A stretch of 59,722 nt of DNA, taken from Streptomyces sp. CB01580. GTDB taxonomy: Bacteria > Actinomycetota > Actinomycetes > Streptomycetales > Streptomycetaceae. Below are positions 7,590 through 17,191 of the stretch, in pieces. Made by a program: the position numbers and the translations under genes. The notes beneath the pieces are model-generated. The model saw nothing but the letters and a program-made list of their open reading frames with translations, ran no database searches and had not been told where the DNA came from. Each line of letters begins with the position of its first letter. Within the stretch, counting starts at the first letter, position 1. The stretch lies in assembly GCF_001905795.1 (NCBI RefSeq), contig NZ_LIXJ01000038.1:1-59722 (forward strand). The letters run 5' to 3'.

Positions 7590-9397
7590 GACAGCACCGC
7601 GCCCGCGCCGAGCCGGTGCAGCCGGGCGTACGCGCCGTCGCGGCCCAGCAGGTCGTCGTGGGCGCCGTGCTCGACGACCCGTCCGTGGTCGAGCACCACG
7701 ATGCGGGTGGCGTCCCGGACGGTCAGGAGGTTGTGCGAGATGACGACGGTGGTCCGCCCGGCCATGAGCCGGCGCAGCGGGTCCATGATCCGTCGGCCCG
7801 ACCCGACGTCGAGCCCGGTGGTCGGTTCGTCCAGCAGCAGCACGGGCGCGTCCCGGATCATCGCCCGGGCGATCGCCAGGCGCTGGCACTGTCCGCCGGA
7901 CAGCGTCCGGCCGCGCTGACCGACCAGCGTGTCATAGCCCTCCGGGAGCCGCTCGATGAACTCGTGCGCGTCCGCCGCGCGTGCCGCCGCGACGACATCG
8001 GCGTCCGTCGCGTCCGGCCGGCCATAGGCGATGTTCTCCCGCACGGTGCCGTGGAAGACAAGGGTCTCCTGGAGCACCACCGCGACGTTCTCCCGTACTT
8101 CGGACAGACTCAGGTCCCGCAGGTCGGCGCCGTCGAGCAGAACCGCGCCCCGGTCGGGGTCGTAGAAGCGCAACTGGAGCTTGGCGACCGTCGACTTGCC
8201 GGCCCCGCTCGCCCCGACCAACGCCAGCGTCTCGCCCGAGGCCACGTGGAAGGACACGTCCGACAGCGCCCACGAGGAGGCATCGGGATAGCGGAACCAG
8301 ATGCCGTCGAACTCCACGTCGCCCCGCGCGCGGCCGATCCGCCGGGCGCCCGGAACCTCGACGACCTGTGGCTGCTGGTCCAGCAACTCGATGATCCGCT
8401 CCGCCGAGGCGGAGGCCGCGTAGAAGGTGTTGCCGAGCCGGGCCAGGCCGCGGACCGGGCTGTAGAGCTTGCCGATCAGCGCGAGGAAGACCAGCAGTCC
8501 ACCGAGGGTGAGCTGTCCCTGGGCCAGCTTCCAGGTGCCGAGGCCCATCACCGCGAGGCCGCCGGTCACCTCGATGACCTCGACGACGGGCGAGTAGACG
8601 GCCCGGATCCGCGTCGAGGCCATCGCTGCCCGGAACTTGCCGACGTTCTCCCGCTCGAACCGGTGCTCCTCCCACCCCTGCCGGTTGTACGCCTGCACCA
8701 GCGCGACGTTGCCAAGGGCTTCCTCGGCCACCGCGCTGATCGAGCCACTGCGGCGCCTGCGCTCCCGTGACGCGGCCTTGATCAGCCGCGAGAAGTGCCG
8801 GGCGGCGGCCCAGAAAAGCGGCACGATGGCGAGGGCGAGCAGAGTCAGGTCCCACCGCAGGTAGACCAGCATGCCGAGGTAGACCCCCAGACAGACCACG
8901 TAGTAGAGGGCGTTCGCCACCCCGGAGAGCAGGAACGTCTCGACCGCGTCGACGTCGCCCGTGATGCGGGACAGCAGGTCCCCGAGCCGCCGGCGTTCGA
9001 AGAAGCCGAGCGACAGCCCCTGGACGTGCCGGAACACATCGGCGCGAAGAGAGAGCAGGAAGCGTTCGCCGACCCAGGTGGACGTCACGTCGTCGGCGAA
9101 CCGCAGCACCCCGGACAAGACGATGAGCCCGAGGTAGACCGGTGCGATCCAGAGCAACGGCCCCAGAGCACGGGGGACGAGCACAGTGTCCACGACGGTT
9201 TTGAAGAGCCAGATCTCCGAGGCCTGCACGGACGGGCCGACCAGGCTGAAGAGGAGAACGGGGACCAGCCATCGCCGACCGCCGCGCGTGTAGGGCCAGA
9301 ACCGCCGGAACACCTCACGCGGCGCCATCGCGGGCGCGGCCGCCACGACTGCGTCGGACGCCTCCACCGACAGCAGACGCCGCAGGACATGCATCAT
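7586..9397 (-). CDS. ABC exporter, fused permease and ATPase
   Basis: 603 residues. The N-terminal half is a six-helix type IV exporter membrane domain (RWLVPVLLFSLVGP, then ALYYVVCLGVYLGMLVYL and others). The C-terminal ATPase has Walker A GASGAGKST, signature LSGGQ, Walker B VLLLDEPTTGLD and the H-loop in VISHN. No N-terminal C39 peptidase domain, so it would not cleave a double-glycine leader itself. It probably works as a homodimer exporting a lipid, drug or peptide. Lies 71 bases after the small peptide gene and overlaps the kinase gene. Confidence 0.88.
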   Translation of the reverse strand: MMHVLRRLLSVEASDAVVAAAPAMAPREVFRRFWPYTRGGRRWLVPVLLFSLVGPSVQASEIWLFKTVVDTVLVPRALGPLLWIAPVYLGLIVLSGVLRFADDVTSTWVGERFLLSLRADVFRHVQGLSLGFFERRRLGDLLSRITGDVDAVETFLLSGVANALYYVVCLGVYLGMLVYLRWDLTLLALAIVPLFWAAARHFSRLIKAASRERRRRSGSISAVAEEALGNVALVQAYNRQGWEEHRFERENVGKFRAAMASTRIRAVYSPVVEVIEVTGGLAVMGLGTWKLAQGQLTLGGLLVFLALIGKLYSPVRGLARLGNTFYAASASAERIIELLDQQPQVVEVPGARRIGRARGDVEFDGIWFRYPDASSWALSDVSFHVASGETLALVGASGAGKSTVAKLQLRFYDPDRGAVLLDGADLRDLSLSEVRENVAVVLQETLVFHGTVRENIAYGRPDATDADVVAAARAADAHEFIERLPEGYDTLVGQRGRTLSGGQCQRLAIARAMIRDAPVLLLDEPTTGLDVGSGRRIMDPLRRLMAGRTTVVISHNLLTVRDATRIVVLDHGRVVEHGAHDDLLGRDGAYARLHRLGAGAVLS

Positions 9398-9468
9398 GGG
9401 ATGCGCACCTCAGGGTCCGAGGAGCGGACCGGGGCATCCAGTCGCCGGCCCGCTCAGCACTCGTTCGG

Positions 9469-9606
9469 TCAGTGGCAGCTGTGTCCGCTGCGGTGATCCG
9501 AACCGCTGCGGTGATCCGAACGGCTGCGGTGATCCGAACGGCTGCGGTGCCTTGACGATCGGAGGCCGTCAGACCTTGCGGGCATGAGTTTGCTGAAGAT
9601 GGCCAT
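9469..9606 (-). CDS. 45-residue Ser/Arg/His-rich repeat peptide, putative secreted or modified peptide precursor
   Basis: ATG 9606 follows a strong AGGAGG with 4-base spacing. The peptide opens MAIFSKLMPARSDGLRSS; its C-terminal half is built from repeats of the hexapeptide R/G-S-D-H-R-S ending in GHSCH, with one Cys at position 44. About a third of the residues are serine, and there is no acidic leader or transmembrane helix. It is the first gene of a minus-strand operon with an ABC exporter and a kinase, which suggests it is the cargo or substrate. Too short for routine gene callers; I do not recognise a family. Confidence 0.6.
   Translation of the reverse strand: MAIFSKLMPARSDGLRSSRHRSRSDHRSRSDHRSGSDHRSGHSCH
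9486..9548. repeat. 18-bp tandem repeat, 3.5 copies, within the peptide gene
   Basis: Units 9486-9503, 9504-9521 and 9522-9539 are identical except for one base, followed by a half unit to 9548. The period is a multiple of three, so copy-number change would add or remove one RSDHRS unit without breaking the frame. Confidence 0.9.
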
Positions 9607-9744
9607 CGTTCCTCCTGAACCTCGTTGGGGAACTCTTTCCTCACTAGATACGTCTCAGGGGCGGATTCGGATGGCTTGCTTCGAAAAAAATGCCGTTCTC
9701 AGCCCCATCGTGCCGCCAGCCCCCCGGTGCAGCGCACCTCGTCG

Positions 9745-10572
9745 CCCGCTGGCCAGCGGCGCGCCGGTGTTCGACCCGAAGCTGCCCGGCAGCTGGCTGG
9801 TCGACCTGTCCCACGTCGACCTGTCGAGGGTGAAGGTCGGCAAGGAGTGGGTGGAGCTGGACGGCAACCTGCTGCCCAGCCCGTTCACGCCGAAGGGCGA
9901 CCGCCCCGAGGGGCCGGCCTGGTACGCGACGCCCACCGTGGCGTACGCGGTGGAGCTCGGCTACGACGTCACGCCGATCGAGGCGTGGGTGCGGCGCGAG
10001 AACGGCCGCTACCTGGACGCCTGGTACAACCGGCTGCGCGACGCCTACCTCGCCACGATGGCCGACCTCGGCGTCCACGCCGACACGGAGCCGGCCGACT
10101 TCCTCGCGGCGATGGACGGCTACAAGGGCCGCGACCCGGAGCTGGCCATCGTGGTGACCGCCATCAAGGCCACGGTGAAGGGCGGCATCGGCAAGCTGCG
10201 CGAGCGGCCCCGGGGCGAGGGGTGGCGGCCGGGCGAGCCGTGGCGCGCGCTGTCCCGTCCGACGTGGCGGCCGGACATCCGGGCGGCGGTCATCTCCCGC
10301 ACCCGGATCAACCTGCACCGCAAGATTGTCAAGCACGCGGCGTTCACCGGGCAGTACCCGGTCGCGGTCCTGTCCGACTGCGTCGTCTACGCCGCCAACG
10401 GACCCTCGCCGTTGGACTTCCTGCCCTACCGGGAGGGCAAGCCGCTGCCCGGCGGCTTCAAGCTCGGGGTCAACCCCGGCCTGGTCAAGCACGAGGGCAC
10501 CCAGGACGTCCTGTGGGGCGAGGAGGTCCGGGAGCGGTTCGACGCGCCGGAGCTGAACCTCGCCCGGTACAT
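9745..10572 (+). pseudogene. tap: telomere-associated protein Tap, C-terminal part, interrupted by a transposon
   Basis: The plus frame encodes FDPKLPGSWLVDLSHVDLS, GPAWYATPTVAYAVELGYD, LRDAYLATMADLGV, ATVKGGIGKLRERP and PTWRPDIRAAVI, which I recognise as the C-terminal domain of Streptomyces Tap, the protein that recruits terminal protein to telomere ends. The N-terminal HTH and central parts are absent, so the gene was already truncated near 9745. At 10572 the transposon end replaces the last 14 or so codons, which reappear at 17835-17879. Confidence 0.8.
10568..10572 (+). repeat. left target-site duplication TACAT
   Basis: Identical to 17835-17839. Five bases is the duplication length of Tn7-type elements. 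Confidence 0.9.
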
Positions 10573-10607
10573 TGTAGGTACTCAGAATCCGCGTCATGTT
10601 CTCGCGA

Positions 10608-10628
10608 GCGATGACCTGTGAATAGCAC
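10608..10628 (+). repeat. left-end internal repeat, putative transposase-binding site
   Basis: GCGATGACCTG followed by GCAC at the 3' end; 15 of 21 positions match an inverted copy at 17781-17801. Both copies lie about 34 bases inside their ends, as expected for TnsB-type binding sites. A second short direct repeat (CTCAGAAT) occurs at 10581 and 10655. The rest of 10573-10764 has no gene. Confidence 0.5.
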
Positions 10629-10764
10629 TTATGACGCGGTGTTGAGATCCAAAGCTCAGAATGGCCACCTGTTCGAGTGATCGAAGATGCGTGTGATCGT
10701 TCGTGCTCCAGTGCCCGTGTAACTGTCTTGCGATCAAGGTCGGTTACGCGGGCGCTGGGGGTGG

Positions 10765-11547
10765 ATGGTGGCTGTAGAGGTGTGTGTTCGGCTTGCCGAG
10801 GATGAGGCGTCCGAGGGACTCGCCTGGGAGTCGGTACCGTTGGAGATGCTGTACGCGGCCGAGCCCTGGCGGATCTTCCGCTGGTACATGGGGCAGAGGC
10901 ACTACTCGGGTTCGTACTGGTCGAGTACGCAGGCGGATCACGTGATCTACGAGTCGCGGCTGGAGCTCGCGCGGCTGTGGTACGCCGACTTCGACCGGGA
11001 CGTGACGGCGATCGTGGCCCAGCCCTTCTTGCTGCGGGCCGAAGTGGACGGCGCACTGCGCCGACACATCCCGGACTACCTGATGGCCACCTCGGCAGGC
11101 CCGTTGGTCGTCGACGTCAAACCACGGCACCGGGTGGAGAAGCCGGAGCACGCGTTCACCTTCGCCTGGACCCGCGAGGCGGTCGAGTCCCGCGGCTGGC
11201 GCTACGAGGTGTGGAGCGAACCGCCGGAAGCCGAGGTGGCCAACGTCCGGTTCCTCGCGGGCTACCGCCGCGATTGGCTGTTCGAGCCGGAGCTGACCGA
11301 GGAGATGGGCGATGAGGCGGTGGACGAGGAGCCACCGCCGGAGCGGCTGTTCGACCCGGTCATCGTCAACGAAGTACGCGACCGGGTCGTGGACGGGGAC
11401 ACGCTGGAGGAAGCGTTCGCCTGCCTGCCGGGTCGTCCGGCTCCGCTGGTGCGGGCCGCGGTCCTGCATCTGCTCTGGAAGCAGCAGTGGCTGACTGATC
11501 TCAGCGTTCCGCTCAGTGCCCGCAGCGTGCTGAGGACGGCGTCGTGA
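10765..11547 (+). CDS. tnsA: TnsA-like transposon endonuclease
   Basis: 260 residues. Restriction-endonuclease-type core with Glu63 (YESRLE), Asp104 (HIPDYL) and the D-x-K pair Asp117/Lys119 (VVDVKP), which in TnsA cleaves the 5' ends of the transposon so that it moves by cut-and-paste. The C-terminal 90 residues would be the TnsC-contacting domain. ATG 10765 is the first gene after the left end. Its TGA overlaps the GTG of tnsB. Confidence 0.85.
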   Translation: MVAVEVCVRLAEDEASEGLAWESVPLEMLYAAEPWRIFRWYMGQRHYSGSYWSSTQADHVIYESRLELARLWYADFDRDVTAIVAQPFLLRAEVDGALRRHIPDYLMATSAGPLVVDVKPRHRVEKPEHAFTFAWTREAVESRGWRYEVWSEPPEAEVANVRFLAGYRRDWLFEPELTEEMGDEAVDEEPPPERLFDPVIVNEVRDRVVDGDTLEEAFACLPGRPAPLVRAAVLHLLWKQQWLTDLSVPLSARSVLRTAS

Positions 11548-13673
11548 GTCGGGCCGCGGTGCGCGTGGGAGTGGGGAGTCGCTTCTCCTACGACGGCGAG
11601 ATCGTCGAGGTGGTGGAATTCGCCGGCACGCAGGCGGGTGGCGAGGTGATCCTCAAGGACGGCCGGGGACGGCTTCTGCGGCTGGCCGTCAAGGAACTGC
11701 TGCTCTCCGACCGCGTTCGCGTGATCCCGGACGGGCCCGGGCCGGCCTCCGACGACCCGCAGGAGACGGCGGCGGTGGTGCTGGACCGGCTGGGCGCCGG
11801 CGAGCGGAAACAGGTGCTGGAGCGGGCCGCGCATGTCAGGGAGGTGCTCACCGGGTTCCGCAGCGGCAGCGAGGAACTACCGGCGGTGGGAGAACCCCGT
11901 CCTGCTTACACGGCGGGCGAGCCGATGGAGAGCCGGTACGCGGCGAAGGCGGCCGAGCTCGAGGTGGCCACGCGCACGGTCAAGCGGTGGGTCGCGGCCT
12001 TCCGCCGCGACGGTGAGGCGGGACTGGTGCCGGCTCGCAGCGGGCCGCGCTCGGGGCACCGGAACGCTGAGCAGTGGTCGGAGGCGGCGCTGGAGGTGAT
12101 GGTCGAGCACACGGACCAGTCCAAGCCGTCACGCAAGATGGTCATCGAGCGGACCCGGGCCCGGCTGCTGGCCAGGGGGTTTACGGAGGAGGACCTGCCC
12201 AGCCGGGCGACGACCTACCGCCTCCTGGAGGACCTGGAGCGGCGTCATCCGACGTTCCGGCTGAGCACGAAGCGGAACCGGGACATCGCCGCCCGGCCGG
12301 GAGGCGTCTACGGGAAGCTGCGGCCGACCCGGCCGGGCGAGTACCTGCTGATGGACACCAACCGCCTGGACGTCTTCGCGCTCGACCCGGTCACGCTGCA
12401 GTGGCTGCAGGCGAAGCTGACCGTCGCGATGGACTGGTACACCCGGTGCGTCTTGGGGATCAGGGTCACGCCGGTGTCGACGAAGGCCGTCGACGCCAGC
12501 GTCGCCCTTTACCAGGCGTTCCGCCCCCGGCCCTCGGGGGAGGACTGGCCGGCGCACGCGGTCTGGCCCGAGCACGGCATCCCGCGGTCGGTGCTGATCG
12601 ACGTCGCCGCGCTTGAGGGGCCGATACGCGGAGCGGCGTCGCCCGCGCTGGTTCCGGAGACGGTTCTGGTCGATCACGGCAAGGTGTTCGTCTCCGAGCA
12701 TCTGACCAGCGTCTGCCGCCGGCTGGGGATCTCGGTGCAGCCGGCCCGGTTGCGGACAGGCCGGGACAAGGGCCCGTTGGAGAGGTTTTTCCTGACTCTG
12801 CGCGAGGACCTGCTGCAGGCCCTGCCCGCCTACAAGGGGCCCGACCTGCACTCGCGCGGGGAGCGGCCGGAGGGGGAGGCGTTCTTCTTCCTCCACGAGC
12901 TTGAGGCGATCATCCGTGAGTGGGTGGCCTGCGTCTATCACCACCGGCCGCACACCAGTCTGGTCGATCCCGGGGTGCCGGGACTGCGGATGTCGCCAGC
13001 GGCGATGTTCGAGCACGGGCTGAATCGGGCCGGCTACATCGAGGTCCCGCGCGATCCGGACCTGGCGTTTGAGTTCCTGCGGGTGGAACGGCGCACGATC
13101 CAGCACTACGGCATCGACTTGGATGCCCGCCGCTACAACGGCGCCGCCCTGGACCCCTATCGCGGTCTGCTCAGCGGCGAGCGGGACGGCAAGTGGCCCA
13201 TCGCGGTGAACCCGGACGACATCAACGCGGTCTACTTCCGCGATCCCGCGAGCCGGGGGTGGCATGCGCTGGCCTGGGAACACGCACCGAGTCGGGACAT
13301 GCCGGTGAGCGAGGAGGCGTTGCAGTTCGCCCGCCGCCTGGCCGCGGCCCGGGACCGGTTCCCGGACGACAAGGCCGCGGTCCGTGACCTGTTCGAACGC
13401 TGGAACCTCGGGCTGGGCACCACGCTGGTCGAGCGCCGCATGGCACTGCGGCTTGCCCGGGAACAGAAGGCCCTGGATCTACCCGAGCCCGAGGAGAGCG
13501 TCGCGACACTGCCGAGCGTCAGACGCCTTATGGACTTGCCGGACGCGCCGCCGCCGCAGCTCGCGTCCCCGGCCGCGGCGGAGACTGGCGACGACGACGC
13601 GGCTGACGAGGCCGGATTCGTGGAACTCGAGGACGAGGGCGACTTCTACGTCGATGCCCTGGAGGACGCGTGA
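11544..13673 (+). CDS. tnsB: TnsB-like DDE transposase
   Basis: 709 residues, the Mu/Tn7 integrase class. Order: N-terminal DNA-binding region with an HTH (AAELEVATRTVKRWVAAFRR), then the rve catalytic core with Asp271 (YLLMDTNRLD), Asp377 (VLVDHGK) and Glu413 (PLERFF), then a beta-barrel and an acidic C-terminal tail that in Tn7 contacts TnsC. It joins transposon 3' ends to target DNA. GTG 11544 overlaps the tnsA stop. The frame is intact. Confidence 0.92.
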   Translation: MSRAAVRVGVGSRFSYDGEIVEVVEFAGTQAGGEVILKDGRGRLLRLAVKELLLSDRVRVIPDGPGPASDDPQETAAVVLDRLGAGERKQVLERAAHVREVLTGFRSGSEELPAVGEPRPAYTAGEPMESRYAAKAAELEVATRTVKRWVAAFRRDGEAGLVPARSGPRSGHRNAEQWSEAALEVMVEHTDQSKPSRKMVIERTRARLLARGFTEEDLPSRATTYRLLEDLERRHPTFRLSTKRNRDIAARPGGVYGKLRPTRPGEYLLMDTNRLDVFALDPVTLQWLQAKLTVAMDWYTRCVLGIRVTPVSTKAVDASVALYQAFRPRPSGEDWPAHAVWPEHGIPRSVLIDVAALEGPIRGAASPALVPETVLVDHGKVFVSEHLTSVCRRLGISVQPARLRTGRDKGPLERFFLTLREDLLQALPAYKGPDLHSRGERPEGEAFFFLHELEAIIREWVACVYHHRPHTSLVDPGVPGLRMSPAAMFEHGLNRAGYIEVPRDPDLAFEFLRVERRTIQHYGIDLDARRYNGAALDPYRGLLSGERDGKWPIAVNPDDINAVYFRDPASRGWHALAWEHAPSRDMPVSEEALQFARRLAAARDRFPDDKAAVRDLFERWNLGLGTTLVERRMALRLAREQKALDLPEPEESVATLPSVRRLMDLPDAPPPQLASPAAAETGDDDAADEAGFVELEDEGDFYVDALEDA

Positions 13674-14798
13674 ACAGCGAGGGCAGCTGGACGCCGGGAG
13701 ATTCGAACCGGCTGGACGCGCTGACGCTCTCGCGCAAGGAGGGCTGGGCGGCGTTCGCGGAAGCCGAACCGCGCATCCAGCCCGAACTGCTGCCCCGCGG
13801 CGAGTACGCGGCGCTGGGAGAGCGCGCGAAGGCGGAATACGACCGAGCCCGGCGGGTCTGGCATGCGAACCTCGGCCCGTTGCACGCCGCAGCTGGCGGA
13901 GCTGCACGAGGACTTGTGGGACATCCTCGACAGCAACCAGCAGGACGGCGACCAGGCCAAGGGCGCCGTCGCGGTGGACGCTTTTCCGGGGCTGGGCAAG
14001 ACGGCCGCGGTGCTGGCCTTCGCCCGGGACTTCCACCGCCGGGAGATCGACGAGGGCGGCGCGTTCACCGCCGGCGGCCACGAACGGCTCCCAGTCTGCC
14101 GGGTTGGCCTGACCGGGAACACCGGGATGAAGGACTTCAACCGGGCGATGCTGGAGTTCTTCGGCCACCCAGGCCGCACCACCGGCACCACCGCGCAGTT
14201 CGCCCAGCGAGCCTTGGACTGCGTGCTCTCCTGCGATGTGAAGCTGCTGATCGTCGACGATCTGCACTTCCTTCGCTGGAGGGCCGCCGGCGGCGTCGAG
14301 GTGAGCAACCACTTCAAGTACGTCGCGAACGAGTTCCCCGTCACCTTGCTGTTCGTCGGCGTCGGCCTGGCCAAGCGCGGCCTGTTCTCCGAGGGCGAGT
14401 CCTACGACAACGCCGTCCTGGCCCAGACGGGCCGGCGCACGACCCGCCTGGACATGGGGTCCTTCGAACTGGCCACCGACCAGGGCCGCGACCAGTGGCG
14501 CCGGCTGCTGCTGGGCCTGGAGAAGCGCCTGGTCCTGCACGGCACCTACCGGGGCATGCTCGCCGACGACCTGTCCGACTACCTGTTCATCCGCTCCAGC
14601 GGCCACATCGGCTCGCTGATGACCCTCATCAACCGCGGCTGCCAGCGGGCCGTCCGCACCGGCACCGAGCGTCTCGACGAGGAACTTCTGAACCGCGTCA
14701 AGATCGACCAGGCGGCCCACCTGGCCCAGGACGACGTACGCAATCTCCTGAAGGGACAGCGGTCACGGCGGACCCGCCGGACGGCGGCTCGCCGGTGA
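13670..14798 (+). pseudogene. tnsC: TnsC-like AAA+ ATPase, frameshifted
   Basis: GTG 13670 overlaps the tnsB stop. The first 72 or so residues (to NLGPLH) are in one frame; from about 13884 the protein continues in another (TPQLAELHEDLWDIL). The junction reads TTGCACGCCG where TTGCACACGCCG would keep frame, consistent with loss of one AC dinucleotide. Downstream are Walker A (PGLGKT) and Walker B (LLIVDDLHFL). TnsC links target selector to transposase. This is either a real 2-bp deletion, a sequencing error, or less likely programmed frameshifting. Confidence 0.85.
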
Positions 14799-17115
14799 CG
14801 CACGTGAGGACCCTGCCGATCCGCCTCGCCCCGCAGCCCGGCGAGGCACTTGACTCCTGGTGGGAGGCGACCGCCCACCGGCTGGGAACCAACACCATCG
14901 ATGTCCTGACCTCCATAGGCCTGCTACCGCGCGATGCCTGCCAGCCGACGCAGTCGGGTGTGTTGAGCCGGCTGGTCACCCTCCTCGACGCCGACCAGGC
15001 GGCAACCATCGCCTGGTCGGCCGGCCTCACCCCGGTACAGGCACATGCCATGACCCTGGCCCGCTACGACGGGCAGGCCCACGTGATCGACACGCATCGG
15101 CGCCGGGTCGAGGCGAGGCATGTCTGGGGCCGGGCCCGAGGTTCACGCTACTGCCCGGCCTGTCTCGCCGAGAGCGGCGGCAGATGGCGGCTGAGCTGGA
15201 GACTCGGCTGGTCCTTCGCCTGCCTCGATCACCACCTGCTGCTGGTCGACGCCTGCCCGCGCTGCCGCCGCACGCCGCGGCACATCGCGGTAACTACCCG
15301 CCTTCCCCTCGCTCCGGGACACTGCCACAGCCCTTCGGAGAACGACGCCCCGCCGGCACGCTGCGGCCAGCCGCTCGCGGAAGTCCCCGCGCTCACACTC
15401 GCCGCGCAGGGACCCGTGCTCGCGGCGCAGACCCTCATCGAGGAGGTGATCTCCTGCGGCCAGGCTGCTTTCGGCATCTACCAGGACTATCCCCAGCCCA
15501 GTCTCGCGCTGTTCGGGGACCTTCGGGCGCTGGCCTGCATTCTCCTTCGCCGCGTCCCCGACCGGCTTGCCGGCTTCGTCCCGCCGGAGATCCTGGCACT
15601 GCACCAACAGCCACCGCCCGCGGTGCGACGATCCTTCGACCCCGTCGAGGAGACCCGTCCGGGACGTCTTGCCCCGCAGCGGGCCGCGACCGCCGCCCTG
15701 GCCGTCAGCGCGACCCTGCACGTCCTCGGACACGGCGACGTCCACCAGGCCGGAGCCGCTCTTCGCCACCTCATCAGCGACGCCGACGGCAGCATTCCCC
15801 TCAAACCCGATCTTCACTGGCGTCACACCAGTCCGCTGTTCGAAGCGGTCTGCATCGCAACCCTCGCACCCCGCCTCAAGGGCGTTGACCAGTTGCGTTA
15901 CCGCACTCTGGACCGACTGCCGAGCAGGCCCGGACGCTCGGCGAAAATCCGGGTCGCGGAGCGGGCCGGCAAGACCCCGACACAGCTCTGGCCGGCCTGG
16001 TCCGCGCGCCTCAGTCCCGCGGACGGGGCCCTCTCGCGCACGATCCGCCCGGCCTTGTCCTGCTATCTCCTGCTGATCGGAGGCACCAGGAGCTTCTCCT
16101 CGGCGTCCCGCCTCCTTCGCGCACCGGTCACAGAAAAGGTGGGCTCCCACCTCACGTTCCGGCTGATGCAACGCGGCCACTTCAACGCCTCAGTCGCGGC
16201 CTGACCGCGCTGGCGGACTACCTTGACCAGGAAGGATCACCGATCGACTATGCGCGCCGGCGCGCGGTCGACTACGGCGACCTGCTGCCGCTGGACGCCT
16301 GGACGCAGCTCTGCCGGAACATCGGATTCGAGGCCGGCGGAGTACGGCGCCACCAGTTCACCCGAGCGCTGCTGTTCGAGCGGCTCAGCGGACTCGCCGC
16401 AACCCTCGCCCCGGCTGCCTACACGCCCAGCACCCAGGAGCAGCGGACCATGCTGCGGACCTTCGAAACCGACCTCACTCCGGCGCTGATAGGCCAACTC
16501 GAAGAGCACGCGGCTGAGTTCCTCACCCGCCAGGGCGTCCACAGGGAACCTCTCACCTGGCAGCCGCCGACGGACATCATCCGCGATCTCGAGTTGCCCG
16601 GCTGCGACCTGCAGGACGTCGACCTCGGCACGTTGCACCACCTCATCAGAGGCGAATCCCTGACGACAGCGCAGGCCGCCCGCCGCCTCGGCGTCAGCCA
16701 TGACACCGTCCGGTTCGTCCTGCAGGAGCAGCCAGCCCCTCCCAGCGAGGCGAAGAGCGCGAAGTGGGAGAGAGGAGCGACTATCCGCCGGGCTCGCGCC
16801 GCGCTCCCCAGGGAGAAGTTCGCACGCTTCTACCTCGACGAATACCGCTCGCTCAAGTGGATCGCGGAGCACGTCGACGTGAACGCCGAGGCGATCAAGG
16901 TCCTGGTCCGTGAATACGGCATGAAGCGCGACGGCAAAGCCACCCGCTGGCGCCAGATCGATCTCGACTGGCTCCGCGACCAACGCGCCGCCAGCCGCAC
17001 CTGCCGCGAACTCGCAGAGGAGACCGGCCTTTCGGTCGGAATGATCAGCTACCTGGGGCGGCGCCATGACCTGTCCGGCCACCGCTCGACCCAAATCAAC
17101 GATGCCCCGGTATAA
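14795..17115 (+). pseudogene. tniQ: TniQ/TnsD-type target-selection protein, frameshifted
   Basis: GTG 14795 overlaps the tnsC stop. The N-terminus has the TniQ start (LAPQPGEALDSWW) and a zinc-ribbon region (YCPACL, CLDHH, CPRC). Near 16185 a one-base shift ends the first frame at 16204, and the protein continues GLTALADYLDQEGSPIDYAR with two HTH-like segments (TTAQAARRLGVSHDTV; CRELAEETGLSVGMISYL) to 17115. At roughly 770 residues when joined, it has the length and DNA-binding tail of a TnsD that targets a specific chromosomal site rather than a short CRISPR-linked TniQ. Confidence 0.82.
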
Positions 17116-17191
17116 CGGGGGCGCATGGTCTATCCTGAACTGGTCACCTCGGCCTATCCGACCACCCGAGGCGGCCTCGCAGGGAGGCGCG

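Noticed and set aside
7616..9496. Long plus-strand open frames across the exporter
   Set aside because: Antisense shadows caused by high GC; low-complexity composition and no ribosome sites.
9486..9548. Short tandem repeats considered as a CRISPR array
   Set aside because: Units are contiguous with no spacers and are coding in frame; no cas genes are nearby.
6750..9606. Class III lanthipeptide cluster
   Set aside because: The kinase is a lone domain without the lyase and cyclase domains of LanKC, and the peptide lacks the usual Ser-x-x-Ser-x-x-Cys core.
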